DNA of 64,000 nt from an uncultured Clostridia bacterium (GTDB lineage: Bacteria > Bacillota > Clostridia > TANB77 > CAG-508): positions 193,316 to 257,315 of the forward strand of contig CALXET010000002.1 of the NCBI GenBank assembly GCA_944387405.1, in the 5' to 3' direction. The notes below the pieces were generated by a model. That model saw only the letters and a list, made by a program, of their open reading frames with translations. It was not told where the DNA came from and made no database searches. Both the position numbers and the translations under genes were made by a program. Positions 17,838 to 27,618 of this stretch are shown piece after piece. Within the stretch, counting starts at the first letter, position 1. Each line of letters opens with the position of its first letter.

Positions 17838-20690
17838 TTATTTTACTACTATGTTAAATATTTTTCCTTTAACATATATTTCTTTTACAACTATTTTATC
17901 TTTAATTAAAGACTTTATTGTTTCATTCTCTCTTACTTTATCTTTTACAACACATTCTTCCTCATCTTTTAAAATCTTAATTGTTGTTTTTACTTTACCA
18001 TTTATCTGCACTGGAATTTCTATTTCGTCATCTATTGTTTTTGATTCATCATATGTTGGCCATGGAGTTTGGGAAATATCTTTTTCTTCGCCTAACTCTT
18101 TAAATAATTCTTCTGTCATATGAGGAGCAAAAGGATTTAATAATTGTAAAAATACTTTATATTCAGCCTTGTTAATTTGTTTTTCTTTATAGAACTCATT
18201 TACCATTGTCATAAATGTTGCAACAGCAGTATTAAATTTCATCTCTTCAATATCAGAACTTACTTTTTTAATAGCTTTATGCATCATTTTTTCAAATTTT
18301 GGAGAAAATTCATCCCCATCTACTACCATATCTTTTAAGTTCCATACTCTATCTAAGAATTTACTGCATCCTCTGATACTTTCCATAGACCATGGAGCTG
18401 TTTGATCAAATGGTCCCATAAACATTTCATAAACTCTAAAGCTATCTGCGCCAAATTCATCTACTATATCATCAGGATTTATTACATTACCTTTAGATTT
18501 AGACATTTTTTCGCCATTACCACCTAATATCATACCATGAGATGTACGTTTCTGATAAGGTTCTTTAGTTGGAACTACTCCTATATCATATAAGAATTTA
18601 TGCCAGAATCTTGAATACAATAAGTGAAGTGTTGTATGTTCCATTCCGCCATTATACCAATCTACTGGAGACCAATATTTAAGTGCCTCTTTAGAAGCTA
18701 ATTCTTTATCATTATGTGGATCCATATATCTTAAGAAATACCAAGATGACCCCGCCCATTGAGGCATTGTATCAGTTTCTCTTCTTGCATCTTTTCCACA
18801 ACATGGACATTTTGTTTTTATCCATTCTGTTTGTTTAGCAAGTGGTGATTCACCATTTTCTCCTGGCTCATAATCTTCGATATCTGGAAGAACTAATGGA
18901 AGTTCTTCTTCAGGAATTGGATTCCAACCACAATCTTCACAATAAACCATAGGAATTGGTTCTCCCCAATATCTTTGACGAGAAAATACCCAATCACGAA
19001 GTTTATAATTTACTTTTCTTTCTCCTAACTTGTGTTCTTCTATATAATCTATTGCTTTATTTTTAGCATCTGAAGAATCTATTCCTGTTAAAAAGTCAGA
19101 ATTAATTGAAACTGAATTATTTAAATCACAATAAGCTTTATTATTAAAATACATATCTATCTGGAATTTTTGACTTTCAATATTTATATAATCATATAAT
19201 TTATCTTTATCTATCCAAACTCTTTCAGATAATTTTGCTTCTTCTTCAGATATTTCTTTTTTGTCTAAAGAATTAAGTTCTATAACTACGCATTCTTGTA
19301 TAATTTTCCTATTAACCTTTTTATGATCTGCATAAAACTCATCAAATGTAGTTGCATTTATTTGATATACATTTTTAGTATCATAATATCCTGTTTCTTC
19401 TGTCATCTCTCTTACAGCAGCTTCTATAGGAGTTTCTCCTTTTTCTATTCCACCCATCACTAAGTTTTTCCAATTTCTATCATTATGTGATAACACTAAA
19501 TATTTATCCTCTGTAGGATGTTTAATAATATCACATACTACATGTCTTTTTGTATTTTCAACACCTTCTCTTGGTGGATTTTTTTCATCAAAGAATTTTG
19601 GAGCAACTACTTGTTTAATTGGTAAATTAAATTTAGTAGCAAACTCAAAATCTCTATCATCATGAGCAGGAACTGCCATAATAGCTCCTGTTCCATATGT
19701 ACTTAATACATAATCAGAAATCCATACTGGTATTTTTTCATTAGTCAAAGGATTAATTACTTTAATACCTCTAATTTCAACACCAGTCTTTTCTTTATTT
19801 AGTTCAGATCTTTCAAAATCAGATTTTAAAGCAGCTTTTTTCTTATAATCTTCTACTTCATCTATATTTGTTATTTTATCTTTATATTTCTCAATTAATT
19901 TATGTTCAGGTGCAATTACCATATAAGTTGCACCAAATATTGTATCTGGTCTTGTAGTGTAAACTTTTAATGATTCATCAAGTCCTTCTAGCTTAAAGTT
20001 AACTTCTGCACCTTCGCTTCTACCAATCCAATTAATTTGTTGAGCTTTTATCTTATCTAAGAAATCCACATCATCTAAATCATCAATTAATCTTTGTGCA
20101 TATTTTGTAATTCTAAGCATCCATTGACTTTTCTCTTTTTGAACTACTGGACTTCCGCATCTTTCACAAACGCCATTTACAACTTCTTCGTTTGCTAACC
20201 CTACTTTACAACCTGTACAAAAGTTTATTGGCATTGTTGCCTTATAAGCTAATCCATGTTTATATAATTGTATAAAAATCCATTGAGTCCATTTATAATA
20301 TTTAGGATCTGTAGTATTTACTTCTCTTGACCAATCAAAAGAAAATCCTATTGACTTTAATTGTTCTTTAAAATGTTTAATATTATTCTCTGTAGTTATT
20401 CTAGGATGTATATGGTTTTTTATAGCATAATTTTCTGCTGGTAAACCAAATGCATCAAAACCTATAGGATAGAGTACATTATATCCCTGCATTCTCTTTT
20501 TTCTTGCAATAATATCTAATGCAGTATAACTTCTTGGGTGACCTACATGAAGACCTTGTCCTGATGGATAAGGAAATTCAATAAGACCATACCACTTTGG
20601 CAAAGTATAATCATCTTTTGCATTAAATGTTCCTTCTTTTTCCCATTTCTCTTGCCACTTTTTTTCAACTTTTTTAAAATCGTATGACAT
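17838..20690 (-). CDS. leuS: Leucyl-tRNA synthetase with an inserted Nudix domain
   Basis: 950 residues, about 130-150 longer than typical bacterial LeuRS. The catalytic HVGH is at 48-51 and KMSKS at 728-732. Zinc-type cysteines lie at 158/161/175/178 and 584/587/628/631. The CP1 editing domain is intact (TTRPDT near 245-250, [18 protein letters not shown] at 333-350 with its catalytic Asp). Right after IKQVVAP at 358-364, residues about 380-510 form a complete Nudix domain, and the LeuRS sequence resumes as [18 protein letters not shown]. The synthetase parts align normally on either side, so this is a domain insertion, not a broken gene. AAAAGGAG precedes the start. Confidence 0.93.
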   Translation of the reverse strand: MSYDFKKVEKKWQEKWEKEGTFNAKDDYTLPKWYGLIEFPYPSGQGLHVGHPRSYTALDIIARKKRMQGYNVLYPIGFDAFGLPAENYAIKNHIHPRITTENNIKHFKEQLKSIGFSFDWSREVNTTDPKYYKWTQWIFIQLYKHGLAYKATMPINFCTGCKVGLANEEVVNGVCERCGSPVVQKEKSQWMLRITKYAQRLIDDLDDVDFLDKIKAQQINWIGRSEGAEVNFKLEGLDESLKVYTTRPDTIFGATYMVIAPEHKLIEKYKDKITNIDEVEDYKKKAALKSDFERSELNKEKTGVEIRGIKVINPLTNEKIPVWISDYVLSTYGTGAIMAVPAHDDRDFEFATKFNLPIKQVVAPKFFDEKNPPREGVENTKRHVVCDIIKHPTEDKYLVLSHNDRNWKNLVMGGIEKGETPIEAAVREMTEETGYYDTKNVYQINATTFDEFYADHKKVNRKIIQECVVIELNSLDKKEISEEEAKLSERVWIDKDKLYDYINIESQKFQIDMYFNNKAYCDLNNSVSINSDFLTGIDSSDAKNKAIDYIEEHKLGERKVNYKLRDWVFSRQRYWGEPIPMVYCEDCGWNPIPEEELPLVLPDIEDYEPGENGESPLAKQTEWIKTKCPCCGKDARRETDTMPQWAGSSWYFLRYMDPHNDKELASKEALKYWSPVDWYNGGMEHTTLHLLYSRFWHKFLYDIGVVPTKEPYQKRTSHGMILGGNGEKMSKSKGNVINPDDIVDEFGADSFRVYEMFMGPFDQTAPWSMESIRGCSKFLDRVWNLKDMVVDGDEFSPKFEKMMHKAIKKVSSDIEEMKFNTAVATFMTMVNEFYKEKQINKAEYKVFLQLLNPFAPHMTEELFKELGEEKDISQTPWPTYDESKTIDDEIEIPVQINGKVKTTIKILKDEEECVVKDKVRENETIKSLIKDKIVVKEIYVKGKIFNIVVK
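19161..19553 (-). other. Nudix hydrolase domain inside LeuRS
   Basis: Residues about 380-510 of LeuRS. The Nudix box spans residues 413-435 (bases 19386-19454) and matches G-x5-E-x7-R-E-U-x-E-E-x-G-U exactly, with G413, E419, R427, E428, E431, E432 and G434. The flanking strands ([41 protein letters not shown]) complete the fold. All metal ligands are kept, so hydrolase activity on a nucleoside diphosphate-X substrate is plausible; the substrate is unknown. Confidence 0.9.
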
Positions 20691-20861
20691 ATGTATCTCT
20701 CCTTTTTCTTAGAATATCAACAATTATATAACACTATATCGCATTTTGCAATAATTAGTAATATATTAATTTAATAATATGATTGAAATATCATAAATTT
20801 ATCTAAAACTATAAAAAAATAATAAATAAAATATTATTATTTATTATAAATATATTATCTA

Positions 20862-21740
20862 TTATTTTTCATCTTTCTTTTTATTTAACTCTTCAATAAT
20901 TTTCTTTTTTCTTTTATCATAATCATCTAAAAAATGATATGATATATCTCCCTTTTGATAAGAAATTATTGTACTTAAATTCACATTTTGCACACTACTG
21001 AATATATTCATATCAATATTATCATAATTACTCTTTAGTTGTTTTACCAGACTCTTCATTTCTTCTCTTTTAGAAGTACCATCAACATTTCCATTTGCTT
21101 CATACTCTTCTGTAAATTTACATGCACACTTTATAAAATCTAAATTATATTTATCTCTCCATTTAATTATAGACTCTTCTTTTATATAATACATTGGTCT
21201 TATAAGTTCCATTCCAGGATGAGAAGTACTTAAAATTTTTGGCATCATCGTTTGTAACTGTCCTCCATAAAACATTCCCATCAAAATTGTTTCTATGACA
21301 TCATCAAAATGATGACCAAGTGCTATTTTGTTACATCCTAATTTCTTAGCCCTTTCATATAAATATCCTCTTCTCATTCGTGCACAAATATAACATGGAT
21401 TATTTTCAATTCTGACAACTGAATTAAAAATAGGAGTCTCAAACATTTCAATTGGAATGTTTAAAAGCCTAGCATTTTCAATTATTTTGTTTCTATTTAG
21501 TTCATTATATCCTGGATCCATAACTATAAATTTCAAATCAAAATCCATTTTTCTATGTCTCTTAATTTCTTGAAAACATTTAGCCATAAGCATAGAATCC
21601 TTACCACCAGATATGCAAACTGCAATTTTATCTCCATCTTCAATCATTTTAAAGTCCATTACAGCTTTTACAAATTTAGACCAAATATTTTTTCTATATG
21701 TTGTTATCAATCCTCTTTCAATTTCCTTATATTTTTCCAA
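20862..21740 (-). CDS. TtcA-like tRNA thiolation / PP-loop ATPase
   Basis: 292 residues. The PP-loop SGGKDSM (near residue 44), a CYICARMRRGYLY motif with the CxxC pair, GHHFDDVIETILMG and a later CACKFTEEY cysteine pair match the TtcA/TtuA family, which activates a tRNA base with ATP and replaces oxygen with sulfur using an iron-sulfur cluster. The start is TTG at 21740 behind GGAAG, overlapping closely with the upstream gene's end at 21744. The C-terminus is Lys-rich. Whether it makes 2-thiocytidine in particular is not certain. Confidence 0.82.
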   Translation of the reverse strand: MEKYKEIERGLITTYRKNIWSKFVKAVMDFKMIEDGDKIAVCISGGKDSMLMAKCFQEIKRHRKMDFDLKFIVMDPGYNELNRNKIIENARLLNIPIEMFETPIFNSVVRIENNPCYICARMRRGYLYERAKKLGCNKIALGHHFDDVIETILMGMFYGGQLQTMMPKILSTSHPGMELIRPMYYIKEESIIKWRDKYNLDFIKCACKFTEEYEANGNVDGTSKREEMKSLVKQLKSNYDNIDMNIFSSVQNVNLSTIISYQKGDISYHFLDDYDKRKKKIIEELNKKKDEK

Positions 21741-21743
21741 AAC

Positions 21744-22496
21744 TCATCTTCCTTTTTTATTTTCAATATTATTTGAATATTTTGCTGGACCTCTAGTATT
21801 CCTTAAATTTGTTGTCTTTCCATAAATTTTCTTTCCTTTATTTCTAGAAGAAATATTTCTTCCTGTTAAAACCTTACTTGTCAAAAGCATAGTATCTGTA
21901 GTATTCTCTTTTTCCTCACACTGATTATTTTCATTTATTTTTTCATTTTCTTTTTTCAAATCAGCTTCAATATTTTGTGTTTGCTCTATCTCTTTTTTTA
22001 TGTCATATCTATAAATGTCTCGTAAATAAACTGCTATATAAAAAACAGATGAAATGGCAATTGTATATCCACCACATAAAAAAGCATAAACAGTAAGAAT
22101 CACATTGTTTATTATTTCTAAAATTCTATATACTTTTCTATCATCTTTCTTAAAAAGTAAAACCATATAACATAATATTATTCCAATTAAAATAATGTCA
22201 TATATTTTTTTATATGAAATTATAATAGCAATTAAAAAACCTATCCCATATAATATAAATACTTTTCTTGGAATTTTTTCATTTTTTATTTTGAAAATAT
22301 AATTACACATAATCATTGTACCAATAATCATATAACAAATTGCCCCAGTGTATGCACCAAGAAGTAAAAATGTGGTTCCAATAAAAAAGCATATTCCAAG
22401 AATTACTATTAATAAATTTTTTTCTTCTTTCATAAAGTATTTTATAATACTTGTCACACTTACAAGAATTCCTATAAATTGTGCTAATATAAACAT
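21744..22496 (-). CDS. YgjV-like multi-pass membrane protein
   Basis: 250 residues with about seven hydrophobic helices in residues 1-165, opening FILAQFIGILVSVTSIIKYF and containing GAYTGAICYMIIGTMIMCNY, which resembles the YgjV inner-membrane family. The last 80 residues are hydrophilic and charged, not present in YgjV elsewhere. No function is established. It is coupled to the TtcA-like gene, three bases apart. AGGAG precedes the start. Confidence 0.6.
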   Translation of the reverse strand: MFILAQFIGILVSVTSIIKYFMKEEKNLLIVILGICFFIGTTFLLLGAYTGAICYMIIGTMIMCNYIFKIKNEKIPRKVFILYGIGFLIAIIISYKKIYDIILIGIILCYMVLLFKKDDRKVYRILEIINNVILTVYAFLCGGYTIAISSVFYIAVYLRDIYRYDIKKEIEQTQNIEADLKKENEKINENNQCEEKENTTDTMLLTSKVLTGRNISSRNKGKKIYGKTTNLRNTRGPAKYSNNIENKKGR

Positions 22497-22561
22497 ATTG
22501 CATTTCTCCTATAAAATATATAAATTTATATATTCATTTTTTCCAATTTATTTTACTTATA

Positions 22562-23158
22562 TTATATAATATTATTTTCTATTAAAATCCCTTTTAATTT
22601 ATCTACATCTAATCCAACAATAGCATCAAAAGAACCTTCAAATTTTTCTATATTTTTACTACCTATTCCTTGTATAGCATAGGCACCAGCTTTATCAAGT
22701 GGATCTTTTGTTTTAATATAGTCTAATATTTGTTTTTCATCCATTCTTTTCATTGTTACTACTGATTTAGTAACTCTAACTTCTTCTTTGATATCTATAT
22801 TCGATTTACTTTTTATAATTACTGTCATACCAGTATACACATAATTATCTTTTCCTTGAAGCATATTTAACATCTTAAAAGCATCGTCTTCATCTTTTGG
22901 CTTTCCTAAAACTCTTTCATTAAAATATACAATAGTATCTGCAGCAATTATCACAAATTCATCTCCTGTACTATTTATTTTTCTAAAAACATCTTTTGCT
23001 TTCTCATATGATAATTTTTCAACTAATTTTTCAGGTTCTTTTATATTATTTTTCAATTCTTCCTCATCAAAATTACTTGGAATCACTTCATATTTTTTTA
23101 CAATTTTTGAAAGTAATTCTTTTCTTCTAGGAGAACCAGATGCTAAAATTATTCTCAC
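22562..23158 (-). CDS. maf: Maf-family nucleotide pyrophosphatase
   Basis: 198 residues. The signature IILASGSPRRKELLSKI at the N-terminus, the FVIIAADTIVYFNERVLGKP catalytic stretch and DKAGAYAIQGIG motif define Maf. These enzymes hydrolyse non-canonical or excess NTPs such as dTTP/UTP or modified bases to the monophosphate. The start is GTG at 23158 behind GGAGG. It is probably in one transcript with the YcxB-like gene upstream. Confidence 0.92.
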   Translation of the reverse strand: MRIILASGSPRRKELLSKIVKKYEVIPSNFDEEELKNNIKEPEKLVEKLSYEKAKDVFRKINSTGDEFVIIAADTIVYFNERVLGKPKDEDDAFKMLNMLQGKDNYVYTGMTVIIKSKSNIDIKEEVRVTKSVVTMKRMDEKQILDYIKTKDPLDKAGAYAIQGIGSKNIEKFEGSFDAIVGLDVDKLKGILIENNII

Positions 23159-23188
23159 TTTAATTCCTCCATTTTTAAATCTATTTAC

Positions 23189-23722
23189 TTATTTTATATT
23201 TATATATTTTCCTTTATCATTTCCCTCTTTATAAAATTGTTGTAATTTTACTAAATCAAACTCATTTTTAAATGCTCTTTTAGGAATAATTGTATACGAA
23301 AATTTTGATTGCATTAAATAAATAAATTCCTTGCTTTCCCAGACTTCTTCTATAATAAACCACTTAGTTTCAGTCTTTCCTTTTTTAAAAACACTTTTAA
23401 TTCCATCTTTATCTATTTCAAATATCATTTTTTCTTTAATAAATTCAGTTTTATCATATAGTCTTCCTGGTTGAATAAAATATAACATAACAATTAATAT
23501 ATATGAGATTATTAGTAAAACTCCTATTATAATAGAAAAAAAGTATTCTCCAATGCATAAAAATAGTATTTCAATTAATGTCATTACAACTAAAAAAAAT
23601 ATATTTCCATTAGACACTGTCTTACTTTGCCTTAAAAATTTTTTTCTGGATTTAATATATTCATCTCTTGAAATAGAAAATTCTAATTTTATACTTTCTT
23701 TGTCTAATTTAATTTTACTCAT
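23189..23722 (-). CDS. YcxB-like membrane protein
   Basis: 177 residues. Two adjacent membrane helices (residues about 38-80) are followed by a C-terminal domain with a pattern typical of YcxB-like proteins (EIDKDGIKSVFKKGKTETKW, then IYLMQSKFSYTIIPKRAF). The family is of unknown function. The start at 23722 follows AAAGGAG. Confidence 0.7.
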   Translation of the reverse strand: MSKIKLDKESIKLEFSISRDEYIKSRKKFLRQSKTVSNGNIFFLVVMTLIEILFLCIGEYFFSIIIGVLLIISYILIVMLYFIQPGRLYDKTEFIKEKMIFEIDKDGIKSVFKKGKTETKWFIIEEVWESKEFIYLMQSKFSYTIIPKRAFKNEFDLVKLQQFYKEGNDKGKYINIK

Positions 23723-23889
23723 TTAAATCTCCTTTGGCATATATTATTTTAATCACTTTTACTTTAGTAAATATTAATAAATACAGTATATCACAAGTTT
23801 TGTTTATTTTAAATATAGAAAATAAATACCAAAACATTTAATTTAAAAAATAAATAAAAGTTTTAATATTTACTATAACTTGAGATAAA

Positions 23890-23920
23890 ATCAGCGGGGA
23901 AGAATGATTCTTCCCCGCCT
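23890..23920 (-). terminator. Terminator of the solitary gene at 23929
   Basis: A perfect 12-bp GC-rich stem (23894-23905 and 23907-23918) with minimal loop, unlike the AT-rich native terminators nearby. Confidence 0.8.
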
Positions 23921-23928
23921 TTATTCAT

Positions 23929-24366
23929 TTACTCTTTAGCCAGCGTAAACTCAATGCACCAAGCGCTGTGCTTACCCCGAAGTTTGCTCAGTATGGGATA
24001 CACGCTGAAATTATATTCCTCTGCCTTAATTGCCAGCCGGAATATAACTTTATAAAAGTCAAGATCTTTCCCGATATCGTATCTCTTGTAAACCTTGCAG
24101 TATTGTTTCTGATACATGACAGAAACACTACCACTTCCGAGACACTCGATTTCTGCGACGAAGCGTGTTTTGATGTTTCCTTTTTTGCTAAGGCAAATCA
24201 GCTCCTTTCTAATTGCCGTCCAAATCCGTGTAGCTTGATCGTCTGCTCTCTTTTGCTCATCCACATTGGTATTAGGATGCTCCAACGCATATTGCATCTT
24301 ATTTCCTAATTCCTGTGAGCTAATTCCAAGAGTCTCAATCACATCAAAAATCCCCTTTCTAGGCAT
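23929..24366 (-). CDS. Hypothetical protein, likely acquired
   Basis: Up to 145 residues; no family recognised. It is mixed alpha/beta, with a helical N-terminus (EQKRADDQATRIWTAIRKELICLS) and a strand-rich C-terminus (FVAEIECLGSGSVSVMYQ). The first ATG at 24366 has no ribosome site; a GTG eight codons later at 24342 follows AAAGGGG and may be the true start. Composition is much less AT-rich than its neighbours. It holds three in-frame CGG codons (tops at 24228, 24039, 23979), read here as Arg. It stands alone with its own terminator and an inverted repeat upstream, consistent with recent acquisition. Confidence 0.65.
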   Translation of the reverse strand: MPRKGIFDVIETLGISSQELGNKMQYALEHPNTNVDEQKRADDQATRIWTAIRKELICLSKKGNIKTRFVAEIECLGSGSVSVMYQKQYCKVYKRYDIGKDLDFYKVIFRLAIKAEEYNFSVYPILSKLRGKHSAWCIEFTLAKE

Positions 24367-24372
24367 TGATCA

Positions 24373-24400
24373 TAAAATATGATCTTAACATCATATTTTA
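24373..24400. repeat. Inverted repeat upstream of the solitary gene
   Basis: TAAAATATGAT and ATCATATTTTA, perfect 11-bp arms around CTTAAC, just upstream of the start. It may be an operator or promoter-linked hairpin. The CTAAAATATGAT string also occurs upstream of the genes at 57439 and 50557. Confidence 0.6.
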
Positions 24401-24493
24401 GCATTTTTTTATAAAAAATCAATATGTTTACATAATTTTATAAAGTTATTACATAAATTAATAAAAGTATCACAATTTTAAAATGTAATACTT

Positions 24494-25117
24494 TTATTTT
24501 TCTAAATATGTTGCAGCATTATTTTTATCTACTACTTGAAAACCATGTAATTTTTTTATTTTATTTCTCCTCCACAATTCTTCATATAATTGTACCGGAA
24601 TATCAACCTTGTAATTATTCTTTATATCTGGAAAAGAAAATGTTATTTTTCCATTCTCATAATTTGAAAAATATATTTTTTCAGCTTCTTCCTCACTTAT
24701 TCCATCTTCTTCTACTTTGCTAATAACAAATGGTTTTATTAATTCTATTAATACATCATTCAACATTGATTCAAAAACACATATTTTTTCTAATAAATCA
24801 TTTTTTGAAAAAACAATTCGAGCTTTATCTGCACATTTTTCTGGTAATGTCATTTGTTTTATTTTATCGACTACTTCTATATCCTCTTTTGGTACATAAT
24901 AAATCATAAAATGATTTTTAGTATCATTATATACTGTTAAATAATCTACTTGAAAACTTTCATTGCACTTCGGACATGTATATTTAAAAAATTCTAAACT
25001 TTTTACCTCTTCTTTTGTTTTTGATTCAGAATCAACATTTATTGAATCCCATACATTAAATTTTCCAACATGTCCACATTTTAAGCATTTAACCTCCTGA
25101 AAATGCATTCTACTCAT
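24494..25117 (-). CDS. CpXC-domain protein
   Basis: 207 residues. The N-terminus has a four-cysteine zinc ribbon: KCLKCGHVGKFNVWDSINV followed by FKYTCPKCNESFQVDYLTVY, matching the CpXC family of unknown function. The central and C-terminal parts are alpha-helical and acidic. AAAGGAGG precedes the start. Its neighbours are unrelated, so context gives no function. Confidence 0.75.
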   Translation of the reverse strand: MSRMHFQEVKCLKCGHVGKFNVWDSINVDSESKTKEEVKSLEFFKYTCPKCNESFQVDYLTVYNDTKNHFMIYYVPKEDIEVVDKIKQMTLPEKCADKARIVFSKNDLLEKICVFESMLNDVLIELIKPFVISKVEEDGISEEEAEKIYFSNYENGKITFSFPDIKNNYKVDIPVQLYEELWRRNKIKKLHGFQVVDKNNAATYLEK

Positions 25118-25340
25118 CTATATATGCCTCCTTTACTTCTGCATTCTAATATATTTTATCAATAATTATTTGAAAATTCCATTATATTTAATAAAAAATT
25201 ATAATTATTTTTTTCATTATTTTGTTTTTATTTGAATATTTCTTTTTATTTACATTTATATTTCAATTTTACATTTTCATTGATTTTATGTTTCCTGAAT
25301 AATATAATTAATGTATATATTAATACATAGGAGAAAAAAA

Positions 25341-26411
25341 GTGAAAAACCAATATAGAATTTCAAAAATTAATAATTTATATACAAAGATAATTTTAGGA
25401 GCTAAAAAAATCTCACCAGAATATTATATTAATTTACGAAAAAGTTTAATTTTAGAAAAACTTACTGGTATGCTTACTTCTGAGGTAAATTTTGAATCAC
25501 CTGATAAATCTTATTATACTTTTGAATATGAAGATTTCAAAATAATACATACACTTTTAACTTCGGAAAAAAGCATTCAAAATGGAATAGATTACATATA
25601 TGGAATGGCTCCTTTTTTCTCAGAAAAAGACAATAAAAAAATAATGATTACTCGTTTAATATTAAAAATTGGAATAGATCAGTATTTATATATGTCTTGT
25701 GATCAAAAAAGAAATATTCATGCAGAAATTATTTTCTTTGATGAATCATCTGACAAAGGAACTGTCTCAATGGATAAATATGAAAATCAATTTTCTAATT
25801 CTATAAATTGGAAAGAAGTTAAAAATGATGAAATACTAATAAAATTATCGCCAAGACCTTCTAAAATATTCAATATATTAGAATATCTTGGTAATTCTAT
25901 AAATGAATCATTATTAGAATTAGAAACACCTGCAGAAAATACAAATAATAATGATAATTCTATATATTCTTTTAAGGAATTTTTTAAAGATACTAACAAA
26001 CCTATTACTGAAGATGTTCCAATTTCAGTATTTACAGAGCCTAGACCAACAATAAAATGTAAAGATGGCTTTAAGTTATCTGTTCAAGCTTCTGCATATA
26101 ATTCATGTTATCCTAAATTAACAGGATTAGACATATATAAATCATATGAAGTTCTATCAAAAAAAGAAATAGATGAATTTACTTTATATTTATCAAATAA
26201 CTATTACATTGGTTCTTCAAAAATAACGAGCAAAATTAAACAATACGATTTTGTACCACTTAATGAGTTAGAAACATTTATTGAAAGTCATGGTGGAATT
26301 GATAAAGAAGCAACAATGAAATTATATGAAAAAAATAGACCATCTGAGCTTAAAAGATTATCTTATGCAAAAAAAATAATGGAACAAAATTTAAGAAAAG
26401 ATATTTTGTAG
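25341..26411 (+). CDS. Hypothetical protein
   Basis: 356 residues; I do not recognise the family. The start GTG at 25341 follows AGGAG; an upstream ATG at 25311 lacks a site. The protein is soluble, with no signal or membrane segment. It has an N-terminal alpha/beta region and a C-terminal region (FVPLNELETFIESHGGIDKEATMKLYEKNRPSELKRLSYAKK) that is helical. It is co-transcribed with the short gene at 26428, one of the few plus-strand operons here. Confidence 0.65.
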   Translation: MKNQYRISKINNLYTKIILGAKKISPEYYINLRKSLILEKLTGMLTSEVNFESPDKSYYTFEYEDFKIIHTLLTSEKSIQNGIDYIYGMAPFFSEKDNKKIMITRLILKIGIDQYLYMSCDQKRNIHAEIIFFDESSDKGTVSMDKYENQFSNSINWKEVKNDEILIKLSPRPSKIFNILEYLGNSINESLLELETPAENTNNNDNSIYSFKEFFKDTNKPITEDVPISVFTEPRPTIKCKDGFKLSVQASAYNSCYPKLTGLDIYKSYEVLSKKEIDEFTLYLSNNYYIGSSKITSKIKQYDFVPLNELETFIESHGGIDKEATMKLYEKNRPSELKRLSYAKKIMEQNLRKDIL

Positions 26412-26427
26412 ATTGAAAGGAGCAATC

Positions 26428-26760
26428 ATGGCAAATTCAGAAGAAAAAAGCTTATCATTACTAGAATCAAATAATTTTGGATTTTTAGTAAAACTAAAAA
26501 AACTATTTTCTAAATTATTTTCTAAAAATAATGATTTACTTGAAAAATCAGAGATAGAATCTAAAGAAAACGAAAAATATAAAATGTTCGAAGACCTTTA
26601 TGGAGAAAATTCTATTCAGCAAATTCAAGTTTTATACGAAAATGGAAAATTAGAAGAAAATGAAATGCCTGAAGAAAAAATAGCAGAATTAAAAAAATTA
26701 TATGTAGATCAAATTATACAGATGGATGAAGATTCACTAAAATTCAAAAATTCTTTATAA
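26428..26760 (+). CDS. Small acidic hypothetical protein
   Basis: 110 residues starting MANSEEKSLSLLES behind GAAAGGAG. It has a central basic helix (LVKLKKLFSKLFSK) and an acidic helical C-terminus (EEKIAELKKLYVDQIIQ). No family is recognised. It follows the 25341 gene by 16 bases and ends at a long hairpin. Confidence 0.6.
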   Translation: MANSEEKSLSLLESNNFGFLVKLKKLFSKLFSKNNDLLEKSEIESKENEKYKMFEDLYGENSIQQIQVLYENGKLEENEMPEEKIAELKKLYVDQIIQMDEDSLKFKNSL

Positions 26761-26810
26761 TATTTAATAAAATAAGTACAAATAAAATTATATAAATAAT
26801 ATTAAATTCA

Positions 26811-26864
26811 AAAGTAATAAGTATTTATTAATATAATATCTTTTATCAAATACTTATTACTTTT
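26811..26864. terminator. Bidirectional terminator
   Basis: AAAGTAATAAGTATTT pairs with AAATACTTATTACTTT around an AT loop, between convergent genes. Confidence 0.8.
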
Positions 26865-26874
26865 TATTTTGCAA

Positions 26875-27618
26875 TTATACATTTTTTTCTTTCAATTCAT
26901 TTTCTGCACTCTTATAGTTTGGCATGTAACTATATACTAATTCCCAAAACTTTTTTGAATGATTCATTTGTTTTAAATGACATAACTCATGAAGACAAAC
27001 ATAATCTATCGCATTTCTTGAATATTTTATAAGTTCCTTATTTAAACTTATTATCCTTTTTGAAGAACAATTTCCCCATGCCCTTTTAAAATTTCTTATT
27101 TTAAAACTTTCTGGTACAAATCCTGTTATATTAATTAATTTTTCCATAGAAAAACTAATTTCCTCATCTGCCAAATTACTATAATATTTACTAATTAAAT
27201 TTTTAACTTTATTTTTTTCTTTTTCTCTGTCAAAGCTTTTGTTATTATTATAATTCTCTTTTAGATGAACTTCTATTTTATTTAATCTATCATTTCTCTC
27301 AATAAAATCACTACTTTTAGAATCATATTTAATACTTAGCCTATAATTTTTTCCTAAAATTTTAAAAATATCTCCATCAATAAATTCTGTATTTTTTTCT
27401 TCTTTTTTAGGATATTTTTTTAAATTATTATAAATCCATCTTGCCTTTTCATTTACTACTCTTTCTATTTCTTTTTCAGGAATTTTACTTGGTACTCTTA
27501 CTTCAAGTTCTCCATTTTCTATATGTAGATAAATTCTTTTTCTCTTTCCTCTATTTAATTTATATCTTATTTCTTTATTTTCAAAAATAAACGTTTTTAT
27601 CGTAAATTTATTATTCAT
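26875..27618 (-). CDS. YgjP-like zinc metallopeptidase
   Basis: About 247 residues. The HExxH zinc motif is in CLHELCHLKQMNHSKKFW, preceded by the WGNCSSKRIISLN segment typical of the YgjP/SprT-like family (often called DUF45). It is expected to be a cytoplasmic metalloprotease of unknown substrate; in several genomes such genes accompany restriction systems, but none is visible here. ATG at 27618 overlaps the stop of the dGTPase gene, so the two are translationally coupled. Confidence 0.82.
   Translation of the reverse strand: MNNKFTIKTFIFENKEIRYKLNRGKRKRIYLHIENGELEVRVPSKIPEKEIERVVNEKARWIYNNLKKYPKKEEKNTEFIDGDIFKILGKNYRLSIKYDSKSSDFIERNDRLNKIEVHLKENYNNNKSFDREKEKNKVKNLISKYYSNLADEEISFSMEKLINITGFVPESFKIRNFKRAWGNCSSKRIISLNKELIKYSRNAIDYVCLHELCHLKQMNHSKKFWELVYSYMPNYKSAENELKEKNV

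Noticed and set aside
20691..20861. T-box leader for leuS
   Set aside because: No T-box sequence, specifier loop or terminator pair is seen upstream of the start.
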